Positions 18,151 through 27,143 of a stretch of DNA of 64,000 bases are shown in pieces (positions within the stretch are counted from its first letter, which is position 1; every line of letters begins with the position of its first letter). A program made the position numbers and the translations under genes. Origin of the DNA: Lacimicrobium alkaliphilum (GTDB lineage Bacteria; Pseudomonadota; Gammaproteobacteria; Enterobacterales; Alteromonadaceae); the NCBI RefSeq assembly GCF_001466725.1, contig NZ_CP013650.1, forward strand, positions 806,001 to 870,000, written 5' to 3'. The notes beneath the pieces are model-generated. The model ran no database searches, had not been told where the DNA came from, and saw only the letters and a list, made by a program, of their open reading frames with translations.

Positions 18151-18384
18151 GTGAGTACATTTTTTCTGGCGTTCGGTTTTTTTCTGCTGGTAGTGGTATC
18201 CATGTCGGTGGGCTATCTGGTGCAGAAGAAAAGTATTTCAGGCAGTTGTGGTGGTCTGGGTTCCATAGGAATCGAAAAGGCCTGTGACTGCCCGGAACCC
18301 TGTGATCGCAAAAAGGCCCGTCAGGAGCGTGAACAGGCCCGCCAGGAAAAGCTCCGGGAATGGCAGCAAAATAAGATTATTTAA
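18151..18384 (+). CDS. nqrM: Na+-NQR maturation protein NqrM
   Basis: This 77-aa protein starts with GTG at 18151 after GAGGTAAA. It has one N-terminal membrane helix (FLAFGFFLLVVVSMSVGYLV) and four conserved cysteines, C33, C45, C47 and C51 (GSCGGLGSIGIEKACDCPEPC), followed by a basic coiled tail rich in RQEREQARQEK. NqrM is required to insert the Fe between NqrD and NqrE. The spacing of 12 bp to apbE suggests co-transcription. The end overlaps the convergent methyltransferase gene by eight bases. Confidence 0.93.
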   Translation: MSTFFLAFGFFLLVVVSMSVGYLVQKKSISGSCGGLGSIGIEKACDCPEPCDRKKARQEREQARQEKLREWQQNKII

Positions 18385-19033
18385 GTGCAGTTCCTGCACT
18401 GGTGCTGGTGACCTGAGGTTTTTTGGCTACCATAAATACGGCCATACCCTTTTGAGGTTTCCAGCAGTAATCTATTTCGAAGCCAGCGCTGAGCAGGCTG
18501 CCCTTGAGCTCCGCTTCAGAAAATATCTTCAGTAAAGGCATTAATCCCAGTTTTCTGGCCAGTGGAGCCACATATCTGATATAGCGCCATCGGCTGTCGG
18601 CCAGACACACTGTACTGGACACAAACACCCCGCCTGGCTTCAGCCAGCAATAGATTTTTTTAATCAGTGCCTCTTTATCGGCCAGCAGATGCAACAGGCT
18701 CATGGTCATCACCATATCCACAGGCTCTGCAATTTCGACATCGCAGGCTTCTGCCTGCTTAAAACTGACATTATCTATTGCTAATGCTGTGGCTTTTTCT
18801 CTGGCAATTTCCAGCATCTTTGCTGATACGTCGGTGGCCAGAATGTGGGCGACAAAAGACGCATGCAGCAGTGCTGTTGAGCCGGTACCGCAACCTAACT
18901 CCAGTATGCGTGTATCTGCGTGGAAATACTCCCGGGTCTTCTGCAGCTTATGCTCATATGAAGGAATATCTGCAATTGGGCTATCGGCGTAGCGCCGAGC
19001 GTGCCTGTCCCAGAATCTGGCAATCTGTTGCAT
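18377..19033 (-). CDS. Class I SAM-dependent methyltransferase
   Basis: Starting at the ATG at 19033 gives a 218-aa protein (MQQIARFWDRHARRYADSPI); a further upstream start would intrude on the divergent promoter. The fold motifs are RILELGCGTGSTALLHA (motif I), ILATDVSAKMLEIAREKA (acidic residue of motif II) and VDMVMTMSLLHLL (motif IV), followed by WLKPGGVFVSSTVCL. It resembles small-molecule (UbiE/phosphatidylethanolamine type) methyltransferases; the substrate is not evident. It is divergent from a LysR regulator, which is the likely controller. Confidence 0.8.
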   Translation of the reverse strand: MQQIARFWDRHARRYADSPIADIPSYEHKLQKTREYFHADTRILELGCGTGSTALLHASFVAHILATDVSAKMLEIAREKATALAIDNVSFKQAEACDVEIAEPVDMVMTMSLLHLLADKEALIKKIYCWLKPGGVFVSSTVCLADSRWRYIRYVAPLARKLGLMPLLKIFSEAELKGSLLSAGFEIDYCWKPQKGMAVFMVAKKPQVTSTSAGTALK

Positions 19034-19130
19034 GATAACGGTCTTTACCTTTACTTGACGTGAACCCATAATAGCCATGCAAAAAAACGGATGAAACAAT
19101 TAAAAATGCACCTCACCTATACAAAAATGC

Positions 19131-20024
19131 ATGAGCTGGCGCGGGATTAATTTTGACTGGAACCGGGCCAGGGCTTTCCTGGTAACGGCTGAGGAGGGTT
19201 CGTTCTCGGCTGCAGCCCGGGCCCTGAATATGACTCAGCCAACCCTCGGCAGGCAGGTCTGCGCATTGGAAGCCGAACTCGGCGTCACCTTGTTTGAGCG
19301 ATCATCCAGAGGGCTTATTCTGACCCCCAGTGGCCATGATTTGCTTATCGAGGTCAGAGCGATGGCTGACGCTGCCGGGCGTTTTTCTTTAACTGCCACC
19401 GGGCATACCCAGACTGTGGCTGGCAAAGTCAGTATCAGCGCCTCAGAGGCCACCGCGGCTTTTGTGTTGCCCGCTATTCTGGCCAGACTTCGTCAGCAGG
19501 CACCGGGAATAGAAATTGAACTGATTGCCACCAATGACAGCAGCAATCTGATACGACGGGAAGCCGATATCGCGATCCGCGCCTACCGGCCTGTTCAGCC
19601 AGAACTGATTGTCAGAAAGCTCGGGGACATAAGAGCCCACCTGTACGGGGCGAAGAGTTATCTTGCTCGCTTTAGCCGCCGCACTTGTGCCGCAGATCTT
19701 AACGGTGCCGATTTTCTGCGTTTCGACCACGGTACTGTGCTTGAAGACGAACTTAATCAGCGTGGTTTTGCGCTGACAGAGAAAAACTTTCCGGTTACCA
19801 TCGCCAGCCATCTGGTGCAATGGGAGCTGGTTAAAGCCGGTGTCGGGATTGGCTTTATGACGGAGGATATCGGTGATGCGGAGCCGCTGGTCGACAGAGC
19901 ATTAGCGGATTTCCCCGCCTTTGAGGTCGGGCTTTGGCTGGTGGTACATCGTGAGCTGCATACCAGCCGACGGCTTAAGCTGGTGTTTGATTTTCTGGCT
20001 GAGGCGCTGCAAACAAATAGCTAG
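19131..20024 (+). CDS. LysR-family transcriptional regulator
   Basis: This 297-aa protein has an N-terminal winged helix-turn-helix (FDWNRARAFLVTAEEGSFSAAARALNMTQPTLGRQVCALEAELG, helix-turn-helix at about 24-43) and a C-terminal effector domain. The effector end includes FMTEDIGDAEPLVDRAL and LWLVVHRELHTSRRLKLVFDFL. It is encoded 97 bp from the divergent methyltransferase start, the classical LysR arrangement, so autoregulation and control of the methyltransferase are inferred. The effector is unknown. There is only a weak ribosome site. Confidence 0.88.
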   Translation: MSWRGINFDWNRARAFLVTAEEGSFSAAARALNMTQPTLGRQVCALEAELGVTLFERSSRGLILTPSGHDLLIEVRAMADAAGRFSLTATGHTQTVAGKVSISASEATAAFVLPAILARLRQQAPGIEIELIATNDSSNLIRREADIAIRAYRPVQPELIVRKLGDIRAHLYGAKSYLARFSRRTCAADLNGADFLRFDHGTVLEDELNQRGFALTEKNFPVTIASHLVQWELVKAGVGIGFMTEDIGDAEPLVDRALADFPAFEVGLWLVVHRELHTSRRLKLVFDFLAEALQTNS

Positions 20025-20053
20025 CGCTGTTTTGTGTCAACTGGATTCAGCCC

Positions 20054-21601
20054 TTAAGCGCGATCACCGGCAATCGCCCGGACTTTATCCCGGATCAGAT
20101 ACAGCAGTACCAGACTTGGCAACACCATCAGTGCGGTCAGCACAAAGAACAGCTGCCAGTTGCCGTCCAGATAATCCACAATTACGCCGCTGTACGCGCC
20201 CAGCGTGGTTCGCCCAAAGGTGCCTATGCTGGCCAGCAACGCATACTGGCTGGCAGTAAAAGCGCGATTACACAGCACTGAGATAAACGCCATAAAGGCC
20301 ACGGTGCCCCAGGCTGCGGTAAAGCCATCGACCACAATGGTGATAAACAATAAGGTTTTATCCGGCCCCACGGAGGCCATCAGGGCAAACAACAGATTGC
20401 TGGCCGCCATTACGATACCGCCCACAAACAGCCCTTTGATAATGCCGATGCGGAGATTCAGCAGCCCGCCGGTGACCGAGGCCACGATAGTTACGGCCCA
20501 GGTCAGTAGCTTCGAATAAGCGCCGATATCTGAGTTGCTAAAGCCAATCTCTTTGTAAAAGACGATGCTCATTCGCCCGAGTATGGCTTCTCCCATTTTA
20601 AACAACACCACAAACAGCAACAACGACAGCGCGACTTTAACGCCATTACGGTTAAAGAAGTCCCGCAATGGCTCACCCAGAGAGACCAGCAGCCAGGCCA
20701 GGGCTTTTTGTGTGCTGCCTGATGCAACCGGCTCCTGTCCGGGTGCCTGGCGCAGCATTTTGCTGATATTGCTGATAGCAAAGACAGCCAGCCCTGCCAC
20801 CAGGAAATTGACAACGCCGGTCTGATAGCTGAACCAGGTGGGGGCAAAAACCTGAGCAATACACAGGGCAATGGCAAGAATAATGGCAGTGAATACCAGC
20901 GTAGCCTGATGTTTGTGCACCGATATCGCGCTCAGATAACGGCTTTGTGCCTGCTGGTAAACATTCTCGCGGTAAGACGGCGGCTCGTTGGCAACCCATA
21001 CGCCAATACTCAGTAGCGCCATGATACCGGCCAGTAACAGATAAATATCTGACCATTGCCAGCCGGGTAAATCGGCCATAAAAAAAGGAATGGCGCCGAG
21101 CCCGGCATAGCCGGTCCACCAGCCTGACGTGGCCATGGCGGCAGCCGTGGATTGTTGCTCGTTCTGCTGCTCCGGGATGCTGTCAATCCGAAACGCATCG
21201 ATAACGATATCCTGAGTGGCAGAAGCCAGCGCAATCGCCAGTGCGGTGAGCCCGGCAAAAGTCAGCGTCTGTGTGGGATCCACCTGAGACAGCCCCAGGC
21301 AACCCAGCACCATCAGCCATTGCATCAGTAAAATCCAGCCGCGCCGCTGGCCCAGACGCTGACAGAGTATTGGCAGTTTGATGCGATCTACCAGTGGTGA
21401 CCACAGAAAATTAATCGAATAGACCGCAAACACGGCGGAAAAATACCCAATCGCGGAGCGGGTCAGACCGGCATCTTTTAGCCAGGCCGACATCACCGAC
21501 CCTATCATTACCCAGGGAAAACCGCTGGCGATGCCGAACAGAAATATGCTCAGCATAGTGCGGTTACGAAAATGATTTAGCTGCGTTACGACAAAGGACA
21601 A
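20054..21601 (-). CDS. ampG: AmpG-like MFS permease (muropeptide transporter family)
   Basis: This 515-aa protein has 12-14 membrane helices and AmpG signatures: FLFGIASGFPWVMIGSVMSAWLKDAG, INFLWSPLVDRIKLP, RRGWILLMQ and ATQDIVIDAFRID. AmpG imports GlcNAc-anhydro-MurNAc peptides for cell-wall recycling. The start is a TTG at 21601 with a poor ribosome site; an ATG at 21556 would remove the short cytoplasmic N-terminus the family normally has. No recycling gene (ampD, nagZ) is adjacent. An S66 LD-carboxypeptidase that could act in the same pathway lies at 47.9 kb. Confidence 0.85.
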   Translation of the reverse strand: MSFVVTQLNHFRNRTMLSIFLFGIASGFPWVMIGSVMSAWLKDAGLTRSAIGYFSAVFAVYSINFLWSPLVDRIKLPILCQRLGQRRGWILLMQWLMVLGCLGLSQVDPTQTLTFAGLTALAIALASATQDIVIDAFRIDSIPEQQNEQQSTAAAMATSGWWTGYAGLGAIPFFMADLPGWQWSDIYLLLAGIMALLSIGVWVANEPPSYRENVYQQAQSRYLSAISVHKHQATLVFTAIILAIALCIAQVFAPTWFSYQTGVVNFLVAGLAVFAISNISKMLRQAPGQEPVASGSTQKALAWLLVSLGEPLRDFFNRNGVKVALSLLLFVVLFKMGEAILGRMSIVFYKEIGFSNSDIGAYSKLLTWAVTIVASVTGGLLNLRIGIIKGLFVGGIVMAASNLLFALMASVGPDKTLLFITIVVDGFTAAWGTVAFMAFISVLCNRAFTASQYALLASIGTFGRTTLGAYSGVIVDYLDGNWQLFFVLTALMVLPSLVLLYLIRDKVRAIAGDRA

Positions 21602-21710
21602 GAGGCAGGTTCGGGGTTAGCTGATAATCAGGCTATTGGGCCATGGTTAAGTACAGGAATCAAGCAGTATGGGGCATTAAACATCGCCCTGGGAAGGCAC
21701 TAAAAAGAAA

Positions 21711-21797
21711 TTTCACCACAGAGGCACGAAGGTTACAGAGAGGTAATGGGCACTAAACAGTTTATCCCTCTGTGTTCTCTGTGCCTATGTGGTTTTT
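21711..21797. repeat. Dispersed ACCACAGAG-family repeat
   Basis: Arms TTTCACCACAGAGGCACGAA and TGTGTTCTCTGTGCCTATGT surround GAGGTAATGGGCACTAAAC and TTTATCCCTC. It lies upstream of the ampG-like gene. Confidence 0.8.
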
Positions 21798-21806
21798 CCC
21801 ACACAA

Positions 21807-21843
21807 GTCGCTGGATGCCTGAAAAAGGCATTCGGGCATGACC
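21807..21843. repeat. Hairpin repeat type A
   Basis: GTCGCTGGATGCCTGA and CATTCGGGCATGACC form the stem-loop. It follows the ACCACAGAG repeat by ten bases, the same order as at 28549-28678. A fragment of another repeat (TTTCGCAGAGGAGCAAAGG, near 21915-21935) follows before the next gene; the 365-bp gap contains nothing else recognised. Confidence 0.7.
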
Positions 21844-21966
21844 AAATGTCGCCCCGGTGTTTTGTTAGAGAAAATCCGGTGTCTTTTGTTGTCGCTGCAA
21901 ATCCGGTGGTTATATTGAATTTCGCAGAGGAGCAAAGGCGCAGGGATAAGAGAGGAGGCAGTCCTG

Positions 21967-22290
21967 TTAAGGCCTGACACCGACACAGTCCAGGGGGTAC
22001 TGGCCTTCGCCTTCGAGGTATTCAAGACAGGTGATGAGTTCACTGCGCAGGTAGGGATCTTCCAGCAGCTTTTGCTCTGACCAGAAATGTACCTGATGTA
22101 ATAAGTGCCAGAATACCCGCTCTTTTTGGGAGCAAGGCTGGGTCAGGGTGTCCTTTACCTGGCTCCATTCCTCCATGGTATCCCAGAAATACAAATCCAC
22201 CTCGCGGTAGGGGATACGCCCCTCCCAGAAAGCTCTGACAAAATACACCAGCTGAGATGCTTTGCGGTTAATAAAACTATGAACAGTCAC
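21967..22290 (-). CDS. Conserved-looking hypothetical protein, 107 aa
   Basis: I do not recognise a family. The GTG start at 22290 gives VTVHSFINRKASQLVYFVRAF; a ribosome site is weak. The protein is acidic and rich in aromatic residues, including five tryptophans (AFWEGRIPYREVDLYFWDTM, EEWSQVKD, VFWHLLHQVHFWSEQKLL), and has no signal peptide or membrane helix, so it is predicted cytosolic and mostly helical. It stands alone on the minus strand between the ampG-like and DUF3530 genes, with ordinary composition. It looks like a real gene because of its balanced codon use and lack of an overlapping competitor. Confidence 0.65.
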   Translation of the reverse strand: MTVHSFINRKASQLVYFVRAFWEGRIPYREVDLYFWDTMEEWSQVKDTLTQPCSQKERVFWHLLHQVHFWSEQKLLEDPYLRSELITCLEYLEGEGQYPLDCVGVRP

Positions 22291-22489
22291 AGGTTGAATA
22301 TTGCTCCGGCCCGTTTTCCACCTAGTATAGTTAGGAATTCAGGAATTATCCTGAAGCGCCTTTAACTGAATTACTGGTTGCTCTGATACTAATCAGTGTA
22401 AGTTGCTTTCTGAAGAGATAATGCCATCAACTGATGTATTTTTACGGCAAATGACAGCGTTGTCAATAAGGTGTTAAGAGACCAGGATT

Positions 22490-23326
22490 TCACCATCCCA
22501 TATGGATTAGCCAGCCCTGCACCTCTCTGGCCAAATAGGGATATTGGCCGGCAATCAGGTCGGTGCCGATGATCTCCCGTTGCCGGTAATGCAACTTCAA
22601 TGCTTTTTGTGCTGCGATAAGGCGTTGTTGGCGCTTACTGAGGGTCCAGGCATTATTCCAGCGGTTATAGATATCCAGCACTGGCATCGTCAGTGATGCC
22701 ATTTTCTGTGCCAGTTGATGATTGCGCTGTGGATCCGGCCAGTAGGGCGATACCGTGACCAGTGCATCGGGCAGCCCCTGTTGCTGCTCTGCATAGCTAT
22801 CCAGTAGCGCTGCGGCACTGATGCCCTGTGCCACCAGCAATACAAAGCCGGGGTAGCTTTGGGCGAATTCTGTTGCTGCCGCTATGCGTTCGCTCAGCAA
22901 GGTTTCAAATTGCTCAAGCTGTTCAGCGCTGAGCCGGACTGCCGGTTCGGATGGTTTGGTACTTTCTGCAGGTGGATCCTGTTGCTCTGCACCGGTGTTC
23001 TGAAGAGGGTGAAAATCCACATCAGGGGCGGTCATTACCAGGGTTACCCAACCTTCATTATTCAGATAACCGGCCAGGGGGCCTAATGATTGGGGGCCCA
23101 GATGAGGCATGCCAAAATCATTGATCAGGATCGCCACACCCATATTATTGGCAATGGTATGTTCATTAAACAGCACTGAAAATCGCTGTTCACCGGCTTC
23201 CAACTGGCGATACTGATACTCGGGCAAAGCGCGCTCAAGATCCTGGTTTATCATTTCACCAGGGATCAGTTGCTCCGCCTGACAGGTCAGCGAAAAAAAT
23301 AACAGCAGTATGCATCTTTTTATCAT
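22490..23326 (-). CDS. DUF3530 family protein (exported alpha/beta-hydrolase-like)
   Basis: This 278-aa protein has a signal peptide (MIKRCILLLFFSLTCQAEQ). It resembles DUF3530: GVAILINDFGMPHLGPQSLGPLAGYLNNEGWVTLVMTAPD near residues 63-103, a low-complexity Pro/Glu insert (QQDPPAESTKPSEP), then GFVLLVAQGISAAALLDSY where a hydrolase nucleophile elbow would sit, and MPVLDIYNRWNNAW. The elbow reads AQGISAA rather than a canonical G-x-S-x-G, so catalytic activity is uncertain. The function is unknown. Codirectional with rluA-rapA. Confidence 0.75.
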   Translation of the reverse strand: MIKRCILLLFFSLTCQAEQLIPGEMINQDLERALPEYQYRQLEAGEQRFSVLFNEHTIANNMGVAILINDFGMPHLGPQSLGPLAGYLNNEGWVTLVMTAPDVDFHPLQNTGAEQQDPPAESTKPSEPAVRLSAEQLEQFETLLSERIAAATEFAQSYPGFVLLVAQGISAAALLDSYAEQQQGLPDALVTVSPYWPDPQRNHQLAQKMASLTMPVLDIYNRWNNAWTLSKRQQRLIAAQKALKLHYRQREIIGTDLIAGQYPYLAREVQGWLIHMGW

Positions 23327-23397
23327 AGGTCTTTTTATCGGGGGCAGAGCGCATAACTTAAGCTAATTAGTCTCTCTGGTCTCACCTGTAGCTACGA

Positions 23398-24054
23398 CTA
23401 AAAAGGGCAGGGTGAACCAAATCGGATGGGTTCTTCGGTTACCGGGTGAGTCAAGGCCAGCATACAGGCATGCAGCTGTAACCGTTCGGCCATTTGCAGC
23501 GCCTGCGGATGAGCATACAGACGATCTCCGAGTATCGGATGGCCGAGGCTGAGCATATGCACCCTGAGCTGATGTGAGCGCCCTGTCACCGGGAGTAGTT
23601 CGACACGGGTTGATGCCTGCACGCGCTCCAGTACACGCCATTTGGTCAGTGCGGCCTTGCCTTTTTCCATGTCTACCATTTGTTTGGGACGGTTAGGCCA
23701 GTCACAGATAAGTGGCAGGTCGATTTCACCGCAGTCCTGTTGCGGGTTACCCCAGACTCTGGCCTGATAGATCTTATCTGTCTGCCGATGCTGGAATTGT
23801 GCACTGATATGTCGGTGGCTATGTTTGTTCAGTGCCATCAGCATAATCCCGGAGGTAGCCATATCCAGACGGTGTACTACCGTGGCAGTGGGGAACACGG
23901 ACTGCGCTCTGTGTTGCAGGCTGTCTTTATGCTCCGGGGCTTTGCCCGGCACAGACAATAACCCACTGGGTTTATCCAGCACCAGCAAATCCTCATCCTG
24001 ATACAGGATTTTCAGCCAGGGTTCGGTGGGAGGCGTATACTCAAGCAACGCCAT
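23398..24054 (-). CDS. rluA: Dual-specificity pseudouridine synthase RluA
   Basis: This 218-aa protein carries the RluA-family catalytic motif HRLDMATSG with the aspartate at residue 64, as in E. coli RluA, plus the N-terminal VLDKPSGLLSVPG and the C-terminal GRSHQLRVHMLSLGHPILGDRLY. It forms pseudouridine 746 in 23S rRNA and pseudouridine 32 in some tRNAs. Its ATG overlaps the stop of rapA by one base (TGATG), the same gene order as E. coli rapA-rluA. Confidence 0.94.
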   Translation of the reverse strand: MALLEYTPPTEPWLKILYQDEDLLVLDKPSGLLSVPGKAPEHKDSLQHRAQSVFPTATVVHRLDMATSGIMLMALNKHSHRHISAQFQHRQTDKIYQARVWGNPQQDCGEIDLPLICDWPNRPKQMVDMEKGKAALTKWRVLERVQASTRVELLPVTGRSHQLRVHMLSLGHPILGDRLYAHPQALQMAERLQLHACMLALTHPVTEEPIRFGSPCPF

Positions 24055-26879
24055 CAGTGAGAATTCACTATCAGCCTGATGGCTTCCAGTTGCAGCCTGG
24101 CGCCATTGATCAGCTCACCTAACTGGTGTATCTGACGGGCCAGATGCTGGATTTCCTCATCCCGGATACTGGGGTTAAGCTTTTTCAGATTCAGCAATCT
24201 GTCCAGTTCATCCCCAAGCTCCGATTGCATCCTGCCCAGGCAGGAATGACGCAATTCCCGGGCGGTTTTACCCGCCGCTTTGCCCGCCTGTTTCAGGCCC
24301 GTCTGAATTTGTGCTTCCAGGGCCTTTAGCAGTTGTCCGGCAATCTTGCTGTTAAGGGGCTGTAGCTCGGTAAATGACTGCTCCACTTCGTTGCCTTTGG
24401 CATCCAGACACAGGCGTATGGGCGTGGGCGGCAGATGCCGGTGTAGCTGAAGATCACGGCTGGCATTGGCGCTTAATACAAACAGACATTCAATAAAGTA
24501 ACAGCCATTTGCCAGGGATTTGTCCTGCATCAGCGCCAGGCTGCTTTTGCCCAGGGTATCGGTGAGAATCACATCCATGGCGTGGCGTACCATGGGGTGA
24601 TCGGCACTGAAAAACTGAATATCCTCCATGGCCAGGGCGGCCTGGCGCTCATAGGTGATCGTCAGACCCTCTTCATCCAGGCCGGGCAACTGATTAACCA
24701 TAGTATCGCCGGGTCGCAGGATATAACTGCTTTCGTCCCGGTCTTCCTGGACCACGCCGATGGCGTCGAGTAGCCTGCCCATAAAGCGTTCCAGTCTGGC
24801 AGAGTCATCGCTGCTGCGAATCGCCTCCAATAGCGGTTCCACTTTGCCACGGCCCGATGAATTAAGCTCCAGCAGCTTATCTCTGCCCGCTTCCAGTTCT
24901 GCCTTAAGTTGCCGATACAGCAACTGACTTTGTTGTAGTACGGCATCAAACAGGGCGGGATCTGAATCGGGGCGCAGGGCCGCAATGAGTTGCTGCTGAA
25001 CCTGTTCAAATATACTGCTGCCCACCGGGCAGGTTTGTTCGAACGCGTTAAGCCCCTGATGGTACCAGTCAAGCAGCCTGTGTTGGGCACTGCCGGTGAA
25101 GTAGGGCAGGTGAATTTGCACGTCCTGTTGCTGGCCGATACGATCCAGCCGGCCAATGCGTTGCTCCAGCAAATCTGGCAGCAGTGGCAGATCGAATAGC
25201 ACCAGATGATGGGCAAACTGAAAGTTACGCCCTTCACTGCCGATTTCGCTGCAAATCAGCGCCTGAGCTCCCTGCTCTGACTGGGCAAAAAACGCCGCCA
25301 TCTTGTCCCGTTCGACAATACTTAAACCCTCATGAAAGACGCCGGCATGGATCCCGGCTTTGACCCGCAGTGCCTCTGCCAGTTTCATGGCGGTGCCGGC
25401 GCTGGCACAGATCACCAGCACTTTTTCATCTTTGTGCTGTTGTAGTAATTGCACAAACCAGTCCACCCGCGGGTCGTTTTGTGTCCAGCTTTCCTGAACC
25501 GACCCGTGGCGCTCCGGGGTCAGATAGTACTGAAGTTCCGGGATCTCTTGTCCGAACAGTGCCTTGTACTGATCTGGCAGTGTCAGTGGGTAGCTGTGCA
25601 GAATACGGGCCGGAAAACCTTTAATACCGGAGCGGCTGTTTCTGAACAGCAGGCGGCCGGTACCATGGCGGTCTATCAGTTCGCCCAGCAGGTGCTGTTT
25701 TTCCTGTTCAGTGGCCTGGTTTACTGACTTGAGCCTGTCGGCCAGCTCCGGGGCAAAATCTGCGATGGCACTGATCTGTGCCATTGATAAGGTTTCGCCC
25801 TCGAGTAAGGGGGTGAGGGCGTCGGCTAAATGGCTGTATCCCTGTTCCTCCTGCAAAAACGCCTGATAGTCATAGAAGCGATCCGGGTCGAGCAGACGCA
25901 GGCGGGCAAAATGGCTGGCATGACCGAGTTGATCCGGTGTTGCGGTCAGCAGCAACACGCCACTGGTGACGGCGGCCAGTGCCTCGATACACTGATAAGC
26001 CTGTGAGGGGGCATCCTCTGACCATTGCAGGTGATGGGCTTCATCCACTACCAGCAGATCCCAGGGGGCGGCTTCGGCCTGGGCCTGATATTTGGGGTTC
26101 TGTGCCAGAAAATCCAGACTACAGAGCACCAGCTGCTCCGACTCAAAAGGATTGGATGATTCTTCATTTAAGGCCTGGCAGCGCTCGGTATCGAAGATGG
26201 CGAAGGCCAGATTGACCCGGCGCAGCATCTCCACCAGCCACTGATGCACCAGACTATCGGGCACCACAATTAATACGCGGGCGGCGCGGCCGGTGAGAAT
26301 TTGCTGATGAATAATCAGTGCCGCCTCTATGGTTTTACCCAGGCCCACTTCATCGGCCAGCAGCACTCTGGGCGCGTAACGACCGGCCACTTCAGAGGCG
26401 ATATGGATCTGATGGGGGATCAGATCGACCCGTGCCCCGGTCATGCCCAGTAACGGGGATATCTGGTGCTGATATTGCTGCTCCAGGCAGGCCAGGCGCA
26501 GATCAAACCATTTGGGATCATCATACTGGCCACTGAGCAGCCGCTGATCGGGCTGATCGAGTATAAAATGATGGTCCAGAAAGGTTTCTTTGAGGCTGGC
26601 TTTGCGCCCCGTATCCAGCCTCTGACCACTGTAAGTCAACTGGCCATCCTGTTCGCTGATCTCATCAACAAGCAATTGCCAGCCCTCATGGCTGGATATT
26701 TTGTCACCAATGGCAAAAGTTACCCTTACCAGCGGGGCGGAAGCCAGGGTGTAGGTGCGTTGTTCGCCGGTGGCGACAAACAGCAGGCTGACGGTTCTGT
26801 CAGCAATCTCCACCACAGTGCCCAGTCCGAGCTCCGATTCTGTCTGACTTATCCAGCGTTGCCCCAGGGCAAATGACAT
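24054..26879 (-). CDS. rapA: RNA polymerase-associated ATPase RapA (HepA)
   Basis: This 941-aa SWI2/SNF2 ATPase begins MSFALGQRWISQTESELGLG, as in E. coli RapA. Tudor-like N-terminal domains are followed by the helicase core with Walker A DEVGLGKTIEAALI, the DEAH box LLVVDEAHHLQ, and motifs V/VI LICSEIGSEGRNFQFAHHLVLFDLP and QRIGRLDRIGQ. It recycles RNA polymerase from post-termination complexes. It heads a two-gene unit with rluA. Length and domain order are normal. Confidence 0.96.
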   Translation of the reverse strand: MSFALGQRWISQTESELGLGTVVEIADRTVSLLFVATGEQRTYTLASAPLVRVTFAIGDKISSHEGWQLLVDEISEQDGQLTYSGQRLDTGRKASLKETFLDHHFILDQPDQRLLSGQYDDPKWFDLRLACLEQQYQHQISPLLGMTGARVDLIPHQIHIASEVAGRYAPRVLLADEVGLGKTIEAALIIHQQILTGRAARVLIVVPDSLVHQWLVEMLRRVNLAFAIFDTERCQALNEESSNPFESEQLVLCSLDFLAQNPKYQAQAEAAPWDLLVVDEAHHLQWSEDAPSQAYQCIEALAAVTSGVLLLTATPDQLGHASHFARLRLLDPDRFYDYQAFLQEEQGYSHLADALTPLLEGETLSMAQISAIADFAPELADRLKSVNQATEQEKQHLLGELIDRHGTGRLLFRNSRSGIKGFPARILHSYPLTLPDQYKALFGQEIPELQYYLTPERHGSVQESWTQNDPRVDWFVQLLQQHKDEKVLVICASAGTAMKLAEALRVKAGIHAGVFHEGLSIVERDKMAAFFAQSEQGAQALICSEIGSEGRNFQFAHHLVLFDLPLLPDLLEQRIGRLDRIGQQQDVQIHLPYFTGSAQHRLLDWYHQGLNAFEQTCPVGSSIFEQVQQQLIAALRPDSDPALFDAVLQQSQLLYRQLKAELEAGRDKLLELNSSGRGKVEPLLEAIRSSDDSARLERFMGRLLDAIGVVQEDRDESSYILRPGDTMVNQLPGLDEEGLTITYERQAALAMEDIQFFSADHPMVRHAMDVILTDTLGKSSLALMQDKSLANGCYFIECLFVLSANASRDLQLHRHLPPTPIRLCLDAKGNEVEQSFTELQPLNSKIAGQLLKALEAQIQTGLKQAGKAAGKTARELRHSCLGRMQSELGDELDRLLNLKKLNPSIRDEEIQHLARQIHQLGELINGARLQLEAIRLIVNSH

Positions 26880-27143
26880 AGTATCTCCGGTAAAAAGAAT
26901 AGCGGCGGCGGATTTTACTCTGCCGGAAGAGAATTTCCTACCACGGAATAGATCATGACCTCTTCTAAAAGTAGGTGATCAGCGGGCAAAAGTGTTCTAT
27001 TGTGAACTTGTCGCGGTGCAAACTCACCGCAGACAAGGCACAAAGCTTATGCGGTCCATGGCTGACTGCTTATGGACGCAATGATGGTCACTGCACGGGG
27101 CCTTTGTCGACCCTGAGCAGAGATAACCCAGCCGGAGATGCTA

